DNA of 64,000 nt from Geoalkalibacter subterraneus (GCF_000827125.1 NZ_CP010311.1:3121001-3185000); one strand, 5' to 3'. Counted from the first letter of the stretch, positions 1 to 10,423 are shown. Translations and numbers: made by a program. Notes: a model not told the origin generated them from the letters alone.

Positions 1-1180
<1,180 letters not shown>

Positions 1181-1224
1181 GACGATTCTCCCCCGTTTGT
1201 TTTTTGCACCTGTTCAGCATGGGC

Positions 1225-1319
1225 TCGCAACTCCCATGACAAGGACCACTTTTCGCCATCCCTGGCCGTTTGATTGGCGCCATCCCTGGCGCCAAACATC
1301 CTTGTCATGGGAGTTGCGA
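1225..1319. repeat. Large inverted repeat between glpF and glpK
   Basis: A perfect 21-bp inverted repeat (1225-1245 pairing with 1299-1319) encloses about 53 bp. That inner stretch holds a smaller hairpin, GGCGCC-ATCCCT-GGCGCC, near 1275-1292. It lies between the glpF stop and the glpK start, so it could fold in the transcript as a processing or attenuation structure. It could equally be a REP/MITE-like palindrome. There is no U-run that would make it a classical terminator. Confidence 0.7.
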
Positions 1320-1363
1320 CCCCCGCGAGTTGAATAGTTACGTTTTTTCAGGTTTCTCATAGA

Positions 1364-2101
1364 CTAACCGACGACCAGTCTTGTCACAACGGTCTGATAC
1401 AAAACAGCTCCGAGCACACCGCCAATCACCGGCCCTGCGATCGGCACCCAGGAGTAGGCCCAATCGGAGTGCCCCTTGCCCGCAATGGGCAACAGCGCAT
1501 GGGCCAGGCGGGGCCCGAGATCGCGTGCCGGATTGATAGCGTAGCCGGTGGGACCGCCAAGCGAGAGCCCGAGGCTGAAGACCAGAATCCCAACGGCGTA
1601 AGGCCCGAATCCACTGCCGATGCCGTTGTTGGCGTTAAATATCCCCATAACCCCAATCAACAGAAAGGCAGTACCGATGATCTCCGTCACCAGGTTGCGG
1701 CTGTAGGCACGGATCGCCGGGCCGGTGCAGAAAACCGCCAGCTTGAGTTCGGGCGAGTCAGTCTTGCCCCAATGCGGCAGATAGGCCAGCCACACCAGCA
1801 CCGCGCCGGCAAAAGCTCCGGAAAACTGCCCGCACATGTAGATCACAGCATCCATCGCACCGACCTGGCCGATGGCGACAAACCCAAGAGTCACCGCAGG
1901 GTTGATATGTGCGCCGCTGATCCAGCCCGCCACATACACAGCGATAGCAACGCCAAACCCCCATCCCGCAGTAATCACGATCCAGCCGGAATTCTGCCCT
2001 TTAGATTTCTCCAGCAGGACGTTGGCGACCACGCCGTCACCCAGCAAAACCAGGATCATGGTCCCGATAAACTCGCCCAGAAAGATATCGCTGCCCGCCA
2101 C
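1364..2101 (-). CDS. glpF: Glycerol uptake facilitator (MIP/aquaglyceroporin)
   Basis: This 245-residue membrane protein carries both NPA boxes of the MIP family: SGAHINPAVTLG near residue 65 and GYAINPARDLGPR near residue 190. The Asp-Arg arrangement after the second NPA is the aquaglyceroporin signature rather than that of a strict water channel. It should form a tetrameric inner-membrane pore passing glycerol by facilitated diffusion, with GlpK trapping it as glycerol-3-phosphate. The start is a GTG preceded by a strong AAGGAGG. It sits between a small zinc-ribbon gene and glpK in the glp operon. Confidence 0.95.
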   Translation of the reverse strand: MAGSDIFLGEFIGTMILVLLGDGVVANVLLEKSKGQNSGWIVITAGWGFGVAIAVYVAGWISGAHINPAVTLGFVAIGQVGAMDAVIYMCGQFSGAFAGAVLVWLAYLPHWGKTDSPELKLAVFCTGPAIRAYSRNLVTEIIGTAFLLIGVMGIFNANNGIGSGFGPYAVGILVFSLGLSLGGPTGYAINPARDLGPRLAHALLPIAGKGHSDWAYSWVPIAGPVIGGVLGAVLYQTVVTRLVVG

Positions 2102-2253
2102 GATGCACCTCCTTTATCCGTTCCACCTTGTGTTAAATCAATAGAAAAAACCTTCAATCCTTAGCGGAGAGCCGCTGAGAAGGAGAGATAAAAGAGATCC
2201 ATCAGATCTGTATCTCACCACCGCTCCCCGCCTCTGCGTTGAAGCCTTTTGTT

Positions 2254-2454
2254 CTAGTCAGTGAGGGTTTTCACTTCTGCGCACTCGGCACAGAGGAGAT
2301 GGATCAGCGACTGATCGACCCAGCCGGAGACTCGCTGTACCAGCGGCAGCTCACGCTCCACCGTATGTTCGAGACACAGCCCCTTGCCGCACACCGAGCA
2401 GACTGCCACGGCCGGAGTTTCTTTGTTTTCTCTGGCACAGGGATAACAGTTCAT
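2254..2454 (-). CDS. Small DUF2180-like zinc-ribbon protein in the glp operon
   Basis: This 66-residue protein has cysteine pairs arranged as CYPC, CSVCGKGLCLEH and CAEC, so it probably binds one or two zinc ions. The opening MNCYPCARENKETPAVAVC resembles the DUF2180 family, whose function is unknown. The start at 2454 was chosen because AGGAGG lies just upstream; a longer reading to 2529 would overlap the glpD end. It begins 13 bp after glpD and precedes glpF, so it is probably co-transcribed with them. A regulatory or protein-contact role is possible, but nothing in the sequence shows it. Confidence 0.75.
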   Translation of the reverse strand: MNCYPCARENKETPAVAVCSVCGKGLCLEHTVERELPLVQRVSGWVDQSLIHLLCAECAEVKTLTD

Positions 2455-2467
2455 AATCTTTTTCCTC

Positions 2468-4081
2468 CTAGAGAGCGGTTTGCAGACGCTCGGCGAACAG
2501 GTCGCGCTCCGCCTGACACCTTGGTTCATCCCAGGACAGCTCTTTCGCCATGATTGCGATCACCCGCTCGGCAGCCATCCCAGCCGCTTCCTTGTCGAGC
2601 AGAGCGAGGGTCGTGCGGCGCACCAGCACATCGGCGGCGCGCTCGGCCTGCTCAAAACGGACCACGTGGGCCACCTCGGCTTCGATCACCGGATGGTCGG
2701 GATGCAGACGCTCGCCAAGCCCTTGTCGGGCCAGCTCTGCCACCTTGGGCGCTTCGCTGCCGTAGCTGCGATGCAGATGCGAGGCCACATCCTCGGCCAG
2801 ATTGAAATCACGGATCAGAACCTGATCGCCATCTTCACGATAATCTTCAGCCCCGACCAGGGGCAGATGATCTGTGAAGCATTCTGCTGCAGGAGACAGA
2901 TTAAACGTCTTGACGGCATGATCGACTGCATCCTGTGCCATCTTCCGATAGGTCGTCCATTTGCCGCCGGCAATGGTCAGCAGCCCCGAACCGCTGACCT
3001 GAATAATATGATCGCGGGCCAGGCGCGCGGTATCGGCCGCCTTGGGGTCATGCAGCAGCGGGCGCAGTCCGGACCAGGTCGATTTGATATCCTTCTCGGT
3101 GATCTCCAGGTCGAAATACTTGCTGATATGCCGCAGCAGATAGGCGACTTCTTCCTCCTTGGGGCGTGGATGGTCGGTGATCTCCGCCGGTTCATCGGTG
3201 GTACCGATCAGCGCATGTCCCTGCCAGGGCAGGATGAAAAGCACCCGGCCGTCCTCGGTCTTGGGGATCATCAGGCCGGTCTCCGGAGGAACGAAACGTT
3301 TGTCCAGCACAATGTGAATACCTGAGCTGGCCTTGAGGATTGGTTCGACATCCGGCTCATCCATCCGGCGGATACTGTCGACGAAGGGGCCGGCCGCGTT
3401 GACTACGCCCCGGGCACGCACCATGAATTCTTCACCGCTGATCTTGTCCCGCACCTGCGCGCCGGTGATCTGCCCATCTTCCTTCACCAGCGACAAGGCC
3501 TCAACGTGATTGGCGGTGACCGCACCCTGGCGGCCTGCGGTGGTCACCAGCGTCACCGCCATGCGCGCGTCGTTGAACTGGCCGTCATAATAGAGCACAC
3601 CGGCTTTGAGCCCTTCGCTCTTGAGCATGGGGAAACGTTTCAGCGCCTCCTTGCGGCTGACGATGCGGCTGCCGCCGATCCCCATCTTGCCGGCCAGAAT
3701 ATCGTAGAGCTTGAGGCCGGCAAAGATGTAGGGCACTTCAAGCCAGCTGTAGAGCGGCGTTACCAGCGGCAGGCGGTTGGCGAGATGGGGCGCGTTTTTA
3801 AGCAGAACGCCACGCTCATAGAGGCCGTCCTTGACCAGGTTGTACTGGGTCCGGTCGAGGCGCTTGATCGCCATTTCGAGGTAACGCACCCCGCCATGCA
3901 CCAGCTTGGTGCTGCGGCTGCTGGTCCCCTCCGAAAAATCATTTTTTTCGATCAGGGCGGTCTTCAGGCCGCGGCTGGCCGCGTCAAGGGCGGTGCCGCA
4001 GCCGGTGGCGCCTCCGCCGATCACCAGCAGGTCATAGGGATCATCTTGCCGTAAGCGGGAAAGGACCTGCTTTCTTGTCAT
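2468..4081 (-). CDS. glpD: FAD-dependent glycerol-3-phosphate dehydrogenase
   Basis: The 537-residue protein starts at an ATG at 4081 behind AAGGAGG; an upstream in-frame ATG at 4129 lacks a ribosome site. The N-terminal FAD-binding fold is clear (LLVIGGGATGCGTALDAASRG, then EKNDFSEGTSSRSTKLVHGG), and the C-terminal DAO_C region is present. It oxidises glycerol-3-phosphate to dihydroxyacetone phosphate at the inner membrane and passes electrons to quinone. It is the first gene of the glycerol operon and is divergent from the glpR repressor gene. Its length fits GlpD rather than the three-subunit GlpABC enzyme. Confidence 0.95.
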   Translation of the reverse strand: MTRKQVLSRLRQDDPYDLLVIGGGATGCGTALDAASRGLKTALIEKNDFSEGTSSRSTKLVHGGVRYLEMAIKRLDRTQYNLVKDGLYERGVLLKNAPHLANRLPLVTPLYSWLEVPYIFAGLKLYDILAGKMGIGGSRIVSRKEALKRFPMLKSEGLKAGVLYYDGQFNDARMAVTLVTTAGRQGAVTANHVEALSLVKEDGQITGAQVRDKISGEEFMVRARGVVNAAGPFVDSIRRMDEPDVEPILKASSGIHIVLDKRFVPPETGLMIPKTEDGRVLFILPWQGHALIGTTDEPAEITDHPRPKEEEVAYLLRHISKYFDLEITEKDIKSTWSGLRPLLHDPKAADTARLARDHIIQVSGSGLLTIAGGKWTTYRKMAQDAVDHAVKTFNLSPAAECFTDHLPLVGAEDYREDGDQVLIRDFNLAEDVASHLHRSYGSEAPKVAELARQGLGERLHPDHPVIEAEVAHVVRFEQAERAADVLVRRTTLALLDKEAAGMAAERVIAIMAKELSWDEPRCQAERDLFAERLQTAL

Positions 4082-4305
4082 AACCGCCTCCTTTATATAA
4101 TGGGCTCTCTTGTGTTCTAAAACGAACATAGCAGGGGCCTAAATGTTTGTAAACGAAAAAAAGCATAAAGTTTTAAAATAGCAAGACGGACTTCTTTACA
4201 TTGCCGAGAAAGATGGGAGTTCTTTGTGGATTTTTTTTAGGAAACATGGCAAAATTGTTTTCGTTTTCATTTAATATTTGTTCGACAACGAAAAGAGAGC
4301 TTTCG
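4082..4305. promoter_or_regulatory. glpD/glpR divergent promoter region with GlpR-like sites
   Basis: This 224-bp AT-rich spacer separates divergent glpD and glpR. It holds several TGTTCG/CGAACA-type half sites resembling the E. coli GlpR operator: TGTTCTAAAACGAACA at 4113-4128, a TGTTTGTAAACGAAA stretch near 4144-4158, and TTTGTTCGACAACGAAAA near 4278-4295. The clustering on both sides suggests that GlpR represses the operon and itself. Exact -10/-35 boxes were not assigned. Confidence 0.5.
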
Positions 4306-5088
4306 ATGACGCCCAGTCAACCCGACCTCACTCCGCGCCAGCAGCAGATCATGGACCTGGCCCAGCAGCAGGGGTTTGTCGCCACCGAAGAGATGGTGCG
4401 CATTCTCGACGTTACCCCGCAAACCATCCGCCGCGACATCAACGAACTCTGCTCCCAGGGGCTGTTGCGACGCTATCACGGCGGGGCCGGCCTGGCTTCG
4501 AGCATTGAAAACGTCGACTATCAGGTTCGCCAGGTCTTGTGCCTCGAGGAGAAAAAACGCATCGCCGCTCTGGTGGCCGACCAGATTCCGGACCGGGCCT
4601 CTATCTTCATCAATATCGGCACGACCACCGAGGAGGTGGCCAAAGCTCTGCGTGACCATCAGGGGCTGCGAGTCATCACCAACAACCTCCATGTCGCGGC
4701 CCTGCTGAGCGCCAACGCCGATTTTGAGGTCACTATTGCCGGCGGCATTGTGCGCCCGCGCGATGGCGGCATCATCGGCGAGGCCACCCTCGATTTCATC
4801 CGTCAGTTCAAGGTCGATTACGGCATCATCGGCATCTCCGGCATCGACCGTGACGGCTCACTGCTCGACTTCGACTACCGGGAAGTCAAAGTGGCGCAGG
4901 CCATCATCGCCAACTCGCGCAAGGTATTTCTGGCAGCGGATCACACCAAGTTCGGCCGTAACGCCCTGGTGCGGGTCTGCCCCATCGAACAGATCGACGC
5001 CCTGTTCACCGATGCGCCGCCGCCACGCGAGATTGCCAACCTGCTGGCGCGGGAAAAGATCGACCTGCACGTCGCCTCTGCGTTATAA
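4306..5088 (+). CDS. glpR: DeoR-family glycerol-3-phosphate regulon repressor
   Basis: The 260-residue protein (start ATG at 4306 after AAAGAGAG) has the DeoR-type N-terminal helix-turn-helix ([13 protein letters not shown], then [21 protein letters not shown]). Its C-terminal sugar-phosphate sensor domain carries [11 protein letters not shown] and [14 protein letters not shown]. Its length matches GlpR at about 252 residues, and it is divergent from glpD-glpF-glpK. It probably represses the glycerol operon until glycerol-3-phosphate binds. An in-frame extension to 4201 exists but has no ribosome site and would add residues unlike the family. Confidence 0.9.
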   Translation: MTPSQPDLTPRQQQIMDLAQQQGFVATEEMVRILDVTPQTIRRDINELCSQGLLRRYHGGAGLASSIENVDYQVRQVLCLEEKKRIAALVADQIPDRASIFINIGTTTEEVAKALRDHQGLRVITNNLHVAALLSANADFEVTIAGGIVRPRDGGIIGEATLDFIRQFKVDYGIIGISGIDRDGSLLDFDYREVKVAQAIIANSRKVFLAADHTKFGRNALVRVCPIEQIDALFTDAPPPREIANLLAREKIDLHVASAL

Positions 5089-5140
5089 AAAGTACAGAGG
5101 TACGGAATAACAAACGCGTCGGCGGGAGGATGTTTTTTTC

Positions 5141-5719
5141 ATGGCAAAACCCAGCCGTTTCATCTGGTGCGGAGTCCATCAGCAGCGAAAGATTCTGGAG
5201 TCCTGCCCCAAATGCGGCCATTTCCCGTGCAGAGGGCTGACCGCCGGCCAGATCGCCCGCATAGCCGAATCGACACCGCTCGAAAAGACGGTGACCAGAG
5301 CGACCAAAAGGAGGATCGCGCCCATGTACTTTCTCGTCAAAGACGACCAGTCCCTCGAAGTCTACACGGGCACACTCGACGAGCTGCCGCCGGAAAAGGC
5401 GGCTGAAGCGGTGGAAGCGCTGGAATGCAGCGCCTATATCGTGCAGGAGCTGACCTGGGTTCCCGCCGGCAAGGAAAAAAAAGTCAAAATTGCGGGCGCT
5501 GGAAAAAAAGCGCTGTGCGTTCTCGAAAGCAGCAACGGCACCCTGTCGCTGACCGAGGCTGACCCGGCGGAACGCATCGAAGAAGGGGCGAAACTCTACC
5601 CGGTGGACAAACGCCTGGTACGGCAGTATGTGCCGGTGAAGATCAGTCTGGAAAGTGAGGATTCATCCCCTTCCAAACCGCCTGTCACTACCCGTAAAAA
5701 ATCCGCCGCAAAGAAATAG
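5141..5719 (+). CDS. Hypothetical protein with N-terminal Cys-rich motif
   Basis: This 192-residue protein follows glpR by 52 bp, with GGGAGG upstream of the ATG. The first 30 residues contain Cys and His suitable for metal binding (WCGVH, then CPKCGHFPC). The centre, around residues 60-170, looks like a compact mixed fold, and the C-terminal tail is rich in Lys, Ser and Pro. I do not recognise a family. The metal-binding start, coherent codon use and good ribosome site argue that it is real. It could be co-transcribed with glpR, but nothing links it to glycerol use. Confidence 0.7.
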   Translation: MAKPSRFIWCGVHQQRKILESCPKCGHFPCRGLTAGQIARIAESTPLEKTVTRATKRRIAPMYFLVKDDQSLEVYTGTLDELPPEKAAEAVEALECSAYIVQELTWVPAGKEKKVKIAGAGKKALCVLESSNGTLSLTEADPAERIEEGAKLYPVDKRLVRQYVPVKISLESEDSSPSKPPVTTRKKSAAKK

Positions 5720-5751
5720 AATCAGCTATTACAGTAATGGGGGATCCGTTT

Positions 5752-7665
5752 TCAGCGCGCGCCGCGGCCGAAGTGACGCTTGGTGGAATCCTGCAGCTTG
5801 CCTGCCGCCCGGAAGGCTTCGCGCAGCAGGTCCTGCTCGTTTTTGCCGAGGGCGTAGGGATCGAGGTAATGGGAGGGGGGCTGTCCCTGGTCGATAAGGG
5901 CGATTTCCTGGCGCAGGCGCAGGAAAGTGAAGGCTTCAAGCGCGGCCTTGAGGTGATCGGCGGTCTCCTGGTTGAAGACGTTGAGCTTGACCAGCGCATC
6001 CAGGCGCTCGACCGTAGTGGTGGCGTCGAGGCCGCGCTCAAGCAGAAACATGCGCACACAGTCAACAATGAACACGCTGCCGGCCTGCTTGAGAGACAGC
6101 TCCCCTTTATGGGGGCCGCTTTTCTCCGTCACAAACCGTCCCAGCAGACCGACAGGCACCTTGTTGTTCAGTTCATTCTCCAGCAGATAATAGAGAAAGA
6201 TCGGCTTGCGGCGAATGGCGCGGTGCAGGATCTCGCGCAGATCCTGGCACAGGGTCGGATCGCCGACCAGCGGCATGAAATCGAGAAAGATGGTCGAATA
6301 CATGACCCGCTTGGGTTCGGGCACGTCGATCCACCCCGAGATGCGTTCTTTCCAGTCGCTCAGGCGCCCGCGCCACATGGGATTATCCGCCATAACCTTG
6401 CCGTTGCAGCGCGGATAGCCGATACGCTCGAAGGTGTCCACCAGCCGCTCGCAGAGAGGCACGAAGAAAGCGTCTACTTCGGGTTGGAGCGCATCGGGGA
6501 AATCCTCGTAGATGATGCCGTTGTCCTGGTCGGGGCCGAGCAGCATCTCCTTGCGCCCGCCGCTGCCCATGATAATCAGGCAGAATTTGATATCGGGCGG
6601 TGTCGCTCCCTCCTCCTTCATCTGCGCCAGCACCAGGTCAAATGCCCGCTGCATGATGCAGTGATGAATGTAAGAGAGAATCTCCATGGTCTCGAAGTGC
6701 GAGCGCGCCTCGCCCATCAGAGCCTTGGCCACCTCCACCATGCCGGCCCGCGCCGCCACCAGCTCTTCAACGGTCTGCGCTTCGCGCACGCTACCCACCA
6801 GCAGCATCGATTTCTGCGAACGAAAGCGCATCAGATTGCGCAGAGTGACCATGCCCACCACCTCGCCACCGTCGATGACGGGCATGTGCTCAATCTTGTG
6901 GCGCAGCATGAAGGCGGTCGCTTCATACATGTAGGCATCGGGCGCCATGCGGTGCGGGTGCGGCGTCATCACCTCAGCGGCGCTAACCTGGTCACAGTTA
7001 AGGCCGTCGCGTGCCAGCACCTTCTCCACCAGGTCGTGCTTGGTAATGATGCCCGCCACCGGCCGATCGGCCTCGGAGACAATCATCGCCCCGATGTCAT
7101 ACTGAATCATGCGCCGGGCCACTTCGCGGATCGATTCCTCCGGCGTGCAGGTCTGCACCGGAGTGGTCATGATCTCGGACAGACGCTTCTTGAACGGGTA
7201 AGCATCCATCTGAGTGAGGGCAGCGCGGGCATGATCGTCGACCATCTCTGAGTAGAGATTACGTACCCGCGAAAGAATCACGCGGGTAAAATACTCGCGG
7301 ATGCGGGGATACTGCTCCGCCATCTCTACCAAGGCATCCTGCGGGATCAGGTAGCATTCAGTGGCTTTTACGGTGCGGGCTCCGGCGGTATAGGGCTCGT
7401 GGGTAAAAATCGGCGTACCGCCGAAGAAACCGCCTTCTTTGCGGTAGTCTACAACCATTTCGACGCCGCCCGGCGTCAGGGCGACGATCTCCACCAACCC
7501 TTCTTTGATGAGATAGAGATAGCCGGTCGGCGAATCATGCTGATTGAAGATGTGCACCAGCGGCGGGAAATTGCGCGTCTCGGCGACTCGCTCCAATTCG
7601 GAGATCGCTTCGTCGGGAAGGTCCCTGAAAGGCTCGGAATCTCTTAGAGTTCGAATCAGACCCAT
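5752..7665 (-). CDS. cNMP-binding / CBS-pair / DUF294 nucleotidyltransferase-like signalling protein
   Basis: The 637-residue protein starts with a cyclic-nucleotide-binding fold (residues about 10-130). A CBS-domain pair follows (about 160-280, with MTTPVQTC and VMTPHPH). The C-terminal half is a DUF294 nucleotidyltransferase-like region with IMGSGGRKEMLLGPDQDNG near residue 370 and a helical DUF294_C domain. This set resembles the GlnD-like N-terminus and is commonly found beside DUF4212/VC_2705-type acetate symporters, as here. A role in sensing adenylate or cyclic nucleotides to control transport or acetate metabolism is an inference; the enzymatic activity is not established. Confidence 0.85.
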   Translation of the reverse strand: MGLIRTLRDSEPFRDLPDEAISELERVAETRNFPPLVHIFNQHDSPTGYLYLIKEGLVEIVALTPGGVEMVVDYRKEGGFFGGTPIFTHEPYTAGARTVKATECYLIPQDALVEMAEQYPRIREYFTRVILSRVRNLYSEMVDDHARAALTQMDAYPFKKRLSEIMTTPVQTCTPEESIREVARRMIQYDIGAMIVSEADRPVAGIITKHDLVEKVLARDGLNCDQVSAAEVMTPHPHRMAPDAYMYEATAFMLRHKIEHMPVIDGGEVVGMVTLRNLMRFRSQKSMLLVGSVREAQTVEELVAARAGMVEVAKALMGEARSHFETMEILSYIHHCIMQRAFDLVLAQMKEEGATPPDIKFCLIIMGSGGRKEMLLGPDQDNGIIYEDFPDALQPEVDAFFVPLCERLVDTFERIGYPRCNGKVMADNPMWRGRLSDWKERISGWIDVPEPKRVMYSTIFLDFMPLVGDPTLCQDLREILHRAIRRKPIFLYYLLENELNNKVPVGLLGRFVTEKSGPHKGELSLKQAGSVFIVDCVRMFLLERGLDATTTVERLDALVKLNVFNQETADHLKAALEAFTFLRLRQEIALIDQGQPPSHYLDPYALGKNEQDLLREAFRAAGKLQDSTKRHFGRGAR

Positions 7666-7765
7666 AGCGAACTCCAGGGTTTAGATGCATTCCCGATGCA
7701 GCTTGACAAGAAAAAGGCTCCCGCAGAGGAAGCCTTGATGTCGGATGATAGAACAGTGGTCACAA

Positions 7766-8161
7766 TCATCCCTGCTTCTGGTTTTTCTTGCGCCCGAGAG
7801 GAAACGGATGCGCCTGACGGCTGATAATAAAATCGGCGATGATCTTGAGCCAGATAGTCGAACCGCCCACTGCGCTCCACTGTTCGTAACGGGTAAACGG
7901 ACCGAGTTCCACTCCGGTAGCGATCCAGAACGGCACGCCGACGATTATCCACACCAGAACCAGGCCGGCAATCAGATTCACCAGCCCCACGGGCTTGGCC
8001 CATTTGCGCGGATTCGGGGGCGGCTCCCCCTTTTTCAAGGCCACTTCGGAATAATCCCCCTGTTTAAAGATGCGCCAGGCACGGCGCAGCCAGACAAACG
8101 CAATGGGGAAAAGGGCCAGAAACAGCAACCAGGTCAGAATAACACTGACATCAAAAACCAT
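7766..8161 (-). CDS. Small inner-membrane protein of the symporter cluster
   Basis: This 131-residue protein has an N-terminal membrane helix (residues about 5-25), a basic and proline-rich loop, and further hydrophobic stretches (GLVNLIAGLVLVWIIVGVPFW, and near 105). A CAGGAG site lies before the ATG. It lies between the symporter terminator and the CBS/DUF294 gene on the same strand, so it probably belongs to the acetate transport module. No known family or function was recognised. Confidence 0.7.
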   Translation of the reverse strand: MVFDVSVILTWLLFLALFPIAFVWLRRAWRIFKQGDYSEVALKKGEPPPNPRKWAKPVGLVNLIAGLVLVWIIVGVPFWIATGVELGPFTRYEQWSAVGGSTIWLKIIADFIISRQAHPFPLGRKKNQKQG

Positions 8162-8264
8162 TATTTTCTCCTGTTTCGTTTCTTCAGCTTATACTTGTAC
8201 CCGAGCCACTCAGTGCAGGCAATAAAATTCTAATTCCGTCCGCCGATTATGGTCGCTTAAGCAA

Positions 8265-8294
8265 AAACCCCGCCGGCAGCCACCGGCGGGGTTT
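8265..8294 (-). terminator. Rho-independent terminator after the symporter gene
   Basis: On the minus strand, AAACCCCGCCGG and CCGGCGGGGTTT form a perfect 12-bp stem with a 6-nt loop, followed by a run of T. It lies about 40 bp after the symporter stop codon, so it should end the DUF4212-symporter transcript. Confidence 0.85.
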
Positions 8295-8334
8295 GTTGTG
8301 CTATGGGCCAGAATGAACCGGGCCTTTCCTGAGG

Positions 8335-10149
8335 TTAATGACCATGGCTTCCGTCGACCGCTTTGGCACCGCGGGGTACGCGGACGCTTTCCACCAGATC
8401 CTGAATGTGATCAGGCGGAGCCGGAGTTGCCTTGCTGACGAAATAGGCCACTGCAAAGTTGACGATGGCACCGATAGCGCCGAAGGCGTTGGGCGAAATC
8501 CCGAAAAAGAAGTTGGGCTCGCCCCCGAACAGGCCGAGGAACTCGGTCCCCTTGATGAATAAGATCCCTTTGTGAGCGAACACATAGATCAGGGTGACGC
8601 CGAGACCGGAGAGCATACCGGCGATGGCGCCTTCCTTGTTCATGCGCTTGTTGAAAATACCCATCATCAGAGCGGGGAAGAGGGAACTGGCGGCGATACC
8701 GAAGGCGATGGCCACGGTACCCGCCGCGAAGCCCGGCGGATTGAGACCGAGGTAACCGGCCACCAGGATCGAGCAGGCCATGGTGATTTTACCAGCCATC
8801 AGCTCGCCCTTCTCACTCAGGTCCGGCATCCACATATCCTTCAGCAGGTCATGCGAAATCGCCGAAGAGATCGCCAGCAACAGACCGGCCGCGGTGGAGA
8901 GCGCGGCAGCGAGACCACCCGCGGCTACCAGAGCAATAACCCAGTTGGGCAGCAGGGCGATCTCCGGGTTGGCAAGAACGATGATGTCAGCGTTAACGCT
9001 CAACTCGCTGCCGTTCCAACCGGCTGCCTCGGCCTTGGCCAGCACTTCGGGATTGGTGGTCTTGTCATTGTAGTACTGAATGCGGCCATCGTTGTTCTTG
9101 TCTTCCCACTTGAGCAGGCCGGTGACTTCCCAGCGCTCCATCCAGGCAGGCCGATCTTCGTACCTGAGGATATTGTTATTGTCGAACAAATCTCCGCCAC
9201 TCATAACCGCCTGGTTGACGGTGCCGTGCAGATTCATTTTCGCCATGGCGGCCACTGCCGGAGCGGTGGTGTAGACGATGCCGATGAACACCAGGGCCCA
9301 ACCTGCCGAATAGCGGGCGTCCTTAACTTTGGGGACGGTAAAGAAGCGGATGATGACGTGAGGCAAACCTGCGGTACCGATCATCAGCGACGCGGTATAG
9401 ACAAACATGTTGAGCTTGCTGCCCGGGACCTGCGTGGTGTACTCGTGGAAGCCGAGATCCATGACGATCTGGTTGAGCTTGTGCAGCAGAGGCTCGCTGG
9501 TCCCCACCATATCGGAACCCAGACCGAGCTGCGGGATCGGGTTGCCGGTCAACTGCAGCGAGATGAAGATCGCCGGCACGGTGTACGCAAGGGTCAGCAC
9601 GCAGTACTGAGCGACCTGGGTGTAGGTGATCCCCTTCATGCCGCCGAACACCGCGTACATAAAGACGATGGCCATGCCGACGAAAATGCCGGTGGCGTTG
9701 GAGACGCCGAGGAAACGGGAGAACGCCACGCCGACACCGGTCATCTGACCGATGATGTAGGTCAGCGACGCCACCAGCAGGCAGATAACCGCCACGGTGC
9801 TCGCCCCCTTGGAATAGAAGCGGTCACCCACGAACTGCGGCACGGTAAACTTGCCGAACTTTCTCAGGTAGGGCGCCAGCAGCATGGCCAGCAACACATA
9901 ACCGCCGGTCCACCCCATCAGAAAGAGACTGCCGCCGTAACCCATGTTGGCGATCAGACCCGCCATGGAGATGAACGATGCGGCCGACATCCAGTCGGCG
10001 CCTGTGGCCATACCGTTGAGAACCGGATGCACGCCGCCGCCGGCGACGTAAAATTCGCTGGTACTCCCCGCACGCGCCCAGATGGCGATGCCGATGTACA
10101 GGGCGAAGGTGAGACCAACCACCAGATAAGTAATCGCTGTGAGACTCAT
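8335..10149 (-). CDS. actP: Sodium/solute symporter, acetate permease-like (VC_2705 type) large subunit
   Basis: This 604-residue protein of the sodium:solute symporter family has about 13 hydrophobic segments, with conserved GMATGADWMSAASFISMAG near residue 45 and FGGMKGITYTQVAQY near 170. A soluble insertion around residues 310-380 contains an EF-hand-like loop (DKNNDGRI). It lies 13 bp after a DUF4212 gene, which identifies the two-gene VC_2705-type symporter rather than single-gene ActP. It probably imports acetate or a related short carboxylate with sodium. AAGGAGG precedes the start and a strong terminator follows. Confidence 0.88.
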   Translation of the reverse strand: MSLTAITYLVVGLTFALYIGIAIWARAGSTSEFYVAGGGVHPVLNGMATGADWMSAASFISMAGLIANMGYGGSLFLMGWTGGYVLLAMLLAPYLRKFGKFTVPQFVGDRFYSKGASTVAVICLLVASLTYIIGQMTGVGVAFSRFLGVSNATGIFVGMAIVFMYAVFGGMKGITYTQVAQYCVLTLAYTVPAIFISLQLTGNPIPQLGLGSDMVGTSEPLLHKLNQIVMDLGFHEYTTQVPGSKLNMFVYTASLMIGTAGLPHVIIRFFTVPKVKDARYSAGWALVFIGIVYTTAPAVAAMAKMNLHGTVNQAVMSGGDLFDNNNILRYEDRPAWMERWEVTGLLKWEDKNNDGRIQYYNDKTTNPEVLAKAEAAGWNGSELSVNADIIVLANPEIALLPNWVIALVAAGGLAAALSTAAGLLLAISSAISHDLLKDMWMPDLSEKGELMAGKITMACSILVAGYLGLNPPGFAAGTVAIAFGIAASSLFPALMMGIFNKRMNKEGAIAGMLSGLGVTLIYVFAHKGILFIKGTEFLGLFGGEPNFFFGISPNAFGAIGAIVNFAVAYFVSKATPAPPDHIQDLVESVRVPRGAKAVDGSHGH

Positions 10150-10162
10150 TGATCACACCTCC

Positions 10163-10423
10163 TTATTGCTCGTGAACGTCAAATTTTTCATCGATCCGTT
10201 GCATCAGCTTGGCGTAGATGAAGATCAGCGCGATGAAAATATACATAGAACCCTGCTGTGCAAACCAGAAGCCCAGCGGATAACCACCCAGAGAAATGTT
10301 ATTGAGAGCGTCGGCAAACATAATGCCGGCCCCGTAAGAAACAATAAACCAGACCGCCAGGATCTGCCCCACCAGCCGCAGCACTGCTTTCCAATACGCT
10401 TGTGCACTTCTGTCCATTTCCAT
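10163..10423 (-). CDS. DUF4212 small subunit of the sodium/solute symporter
   Basis: The 86-residue protein has two membrane helices (around residues 15-35 and 50-75) and the layout of the DUF4212 family, which is always encoded just upstream of VC_2705-type symporters. It probably assembles with the downstream large subunit in the inner membrane. AAGGAGG precedes the ATG at 10423, and the spacing to the symporter gene is 13 bp, so the two are co-translated from one transcript. Confidence 0.88.
   Translation of the reverse strand: MEMDRSAQAYWKAVLRLVGQILAVWFIVSYGAGIMFADALNNISLGGYPLGFWFAQQGSMYIFIALIFIYAKLMQRIDEKFDVHEQ

Noticed and set aside
5737-7251. 504-residue forward frame
   Set aside because: Antisense shadow of the CBS/DUF294 gene.
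8572-10152. 526-residue forward frame, rich in His, Gln and Gly
   Set aside because: Antisense of the symporter gene; no family pattern and no ribosome site.
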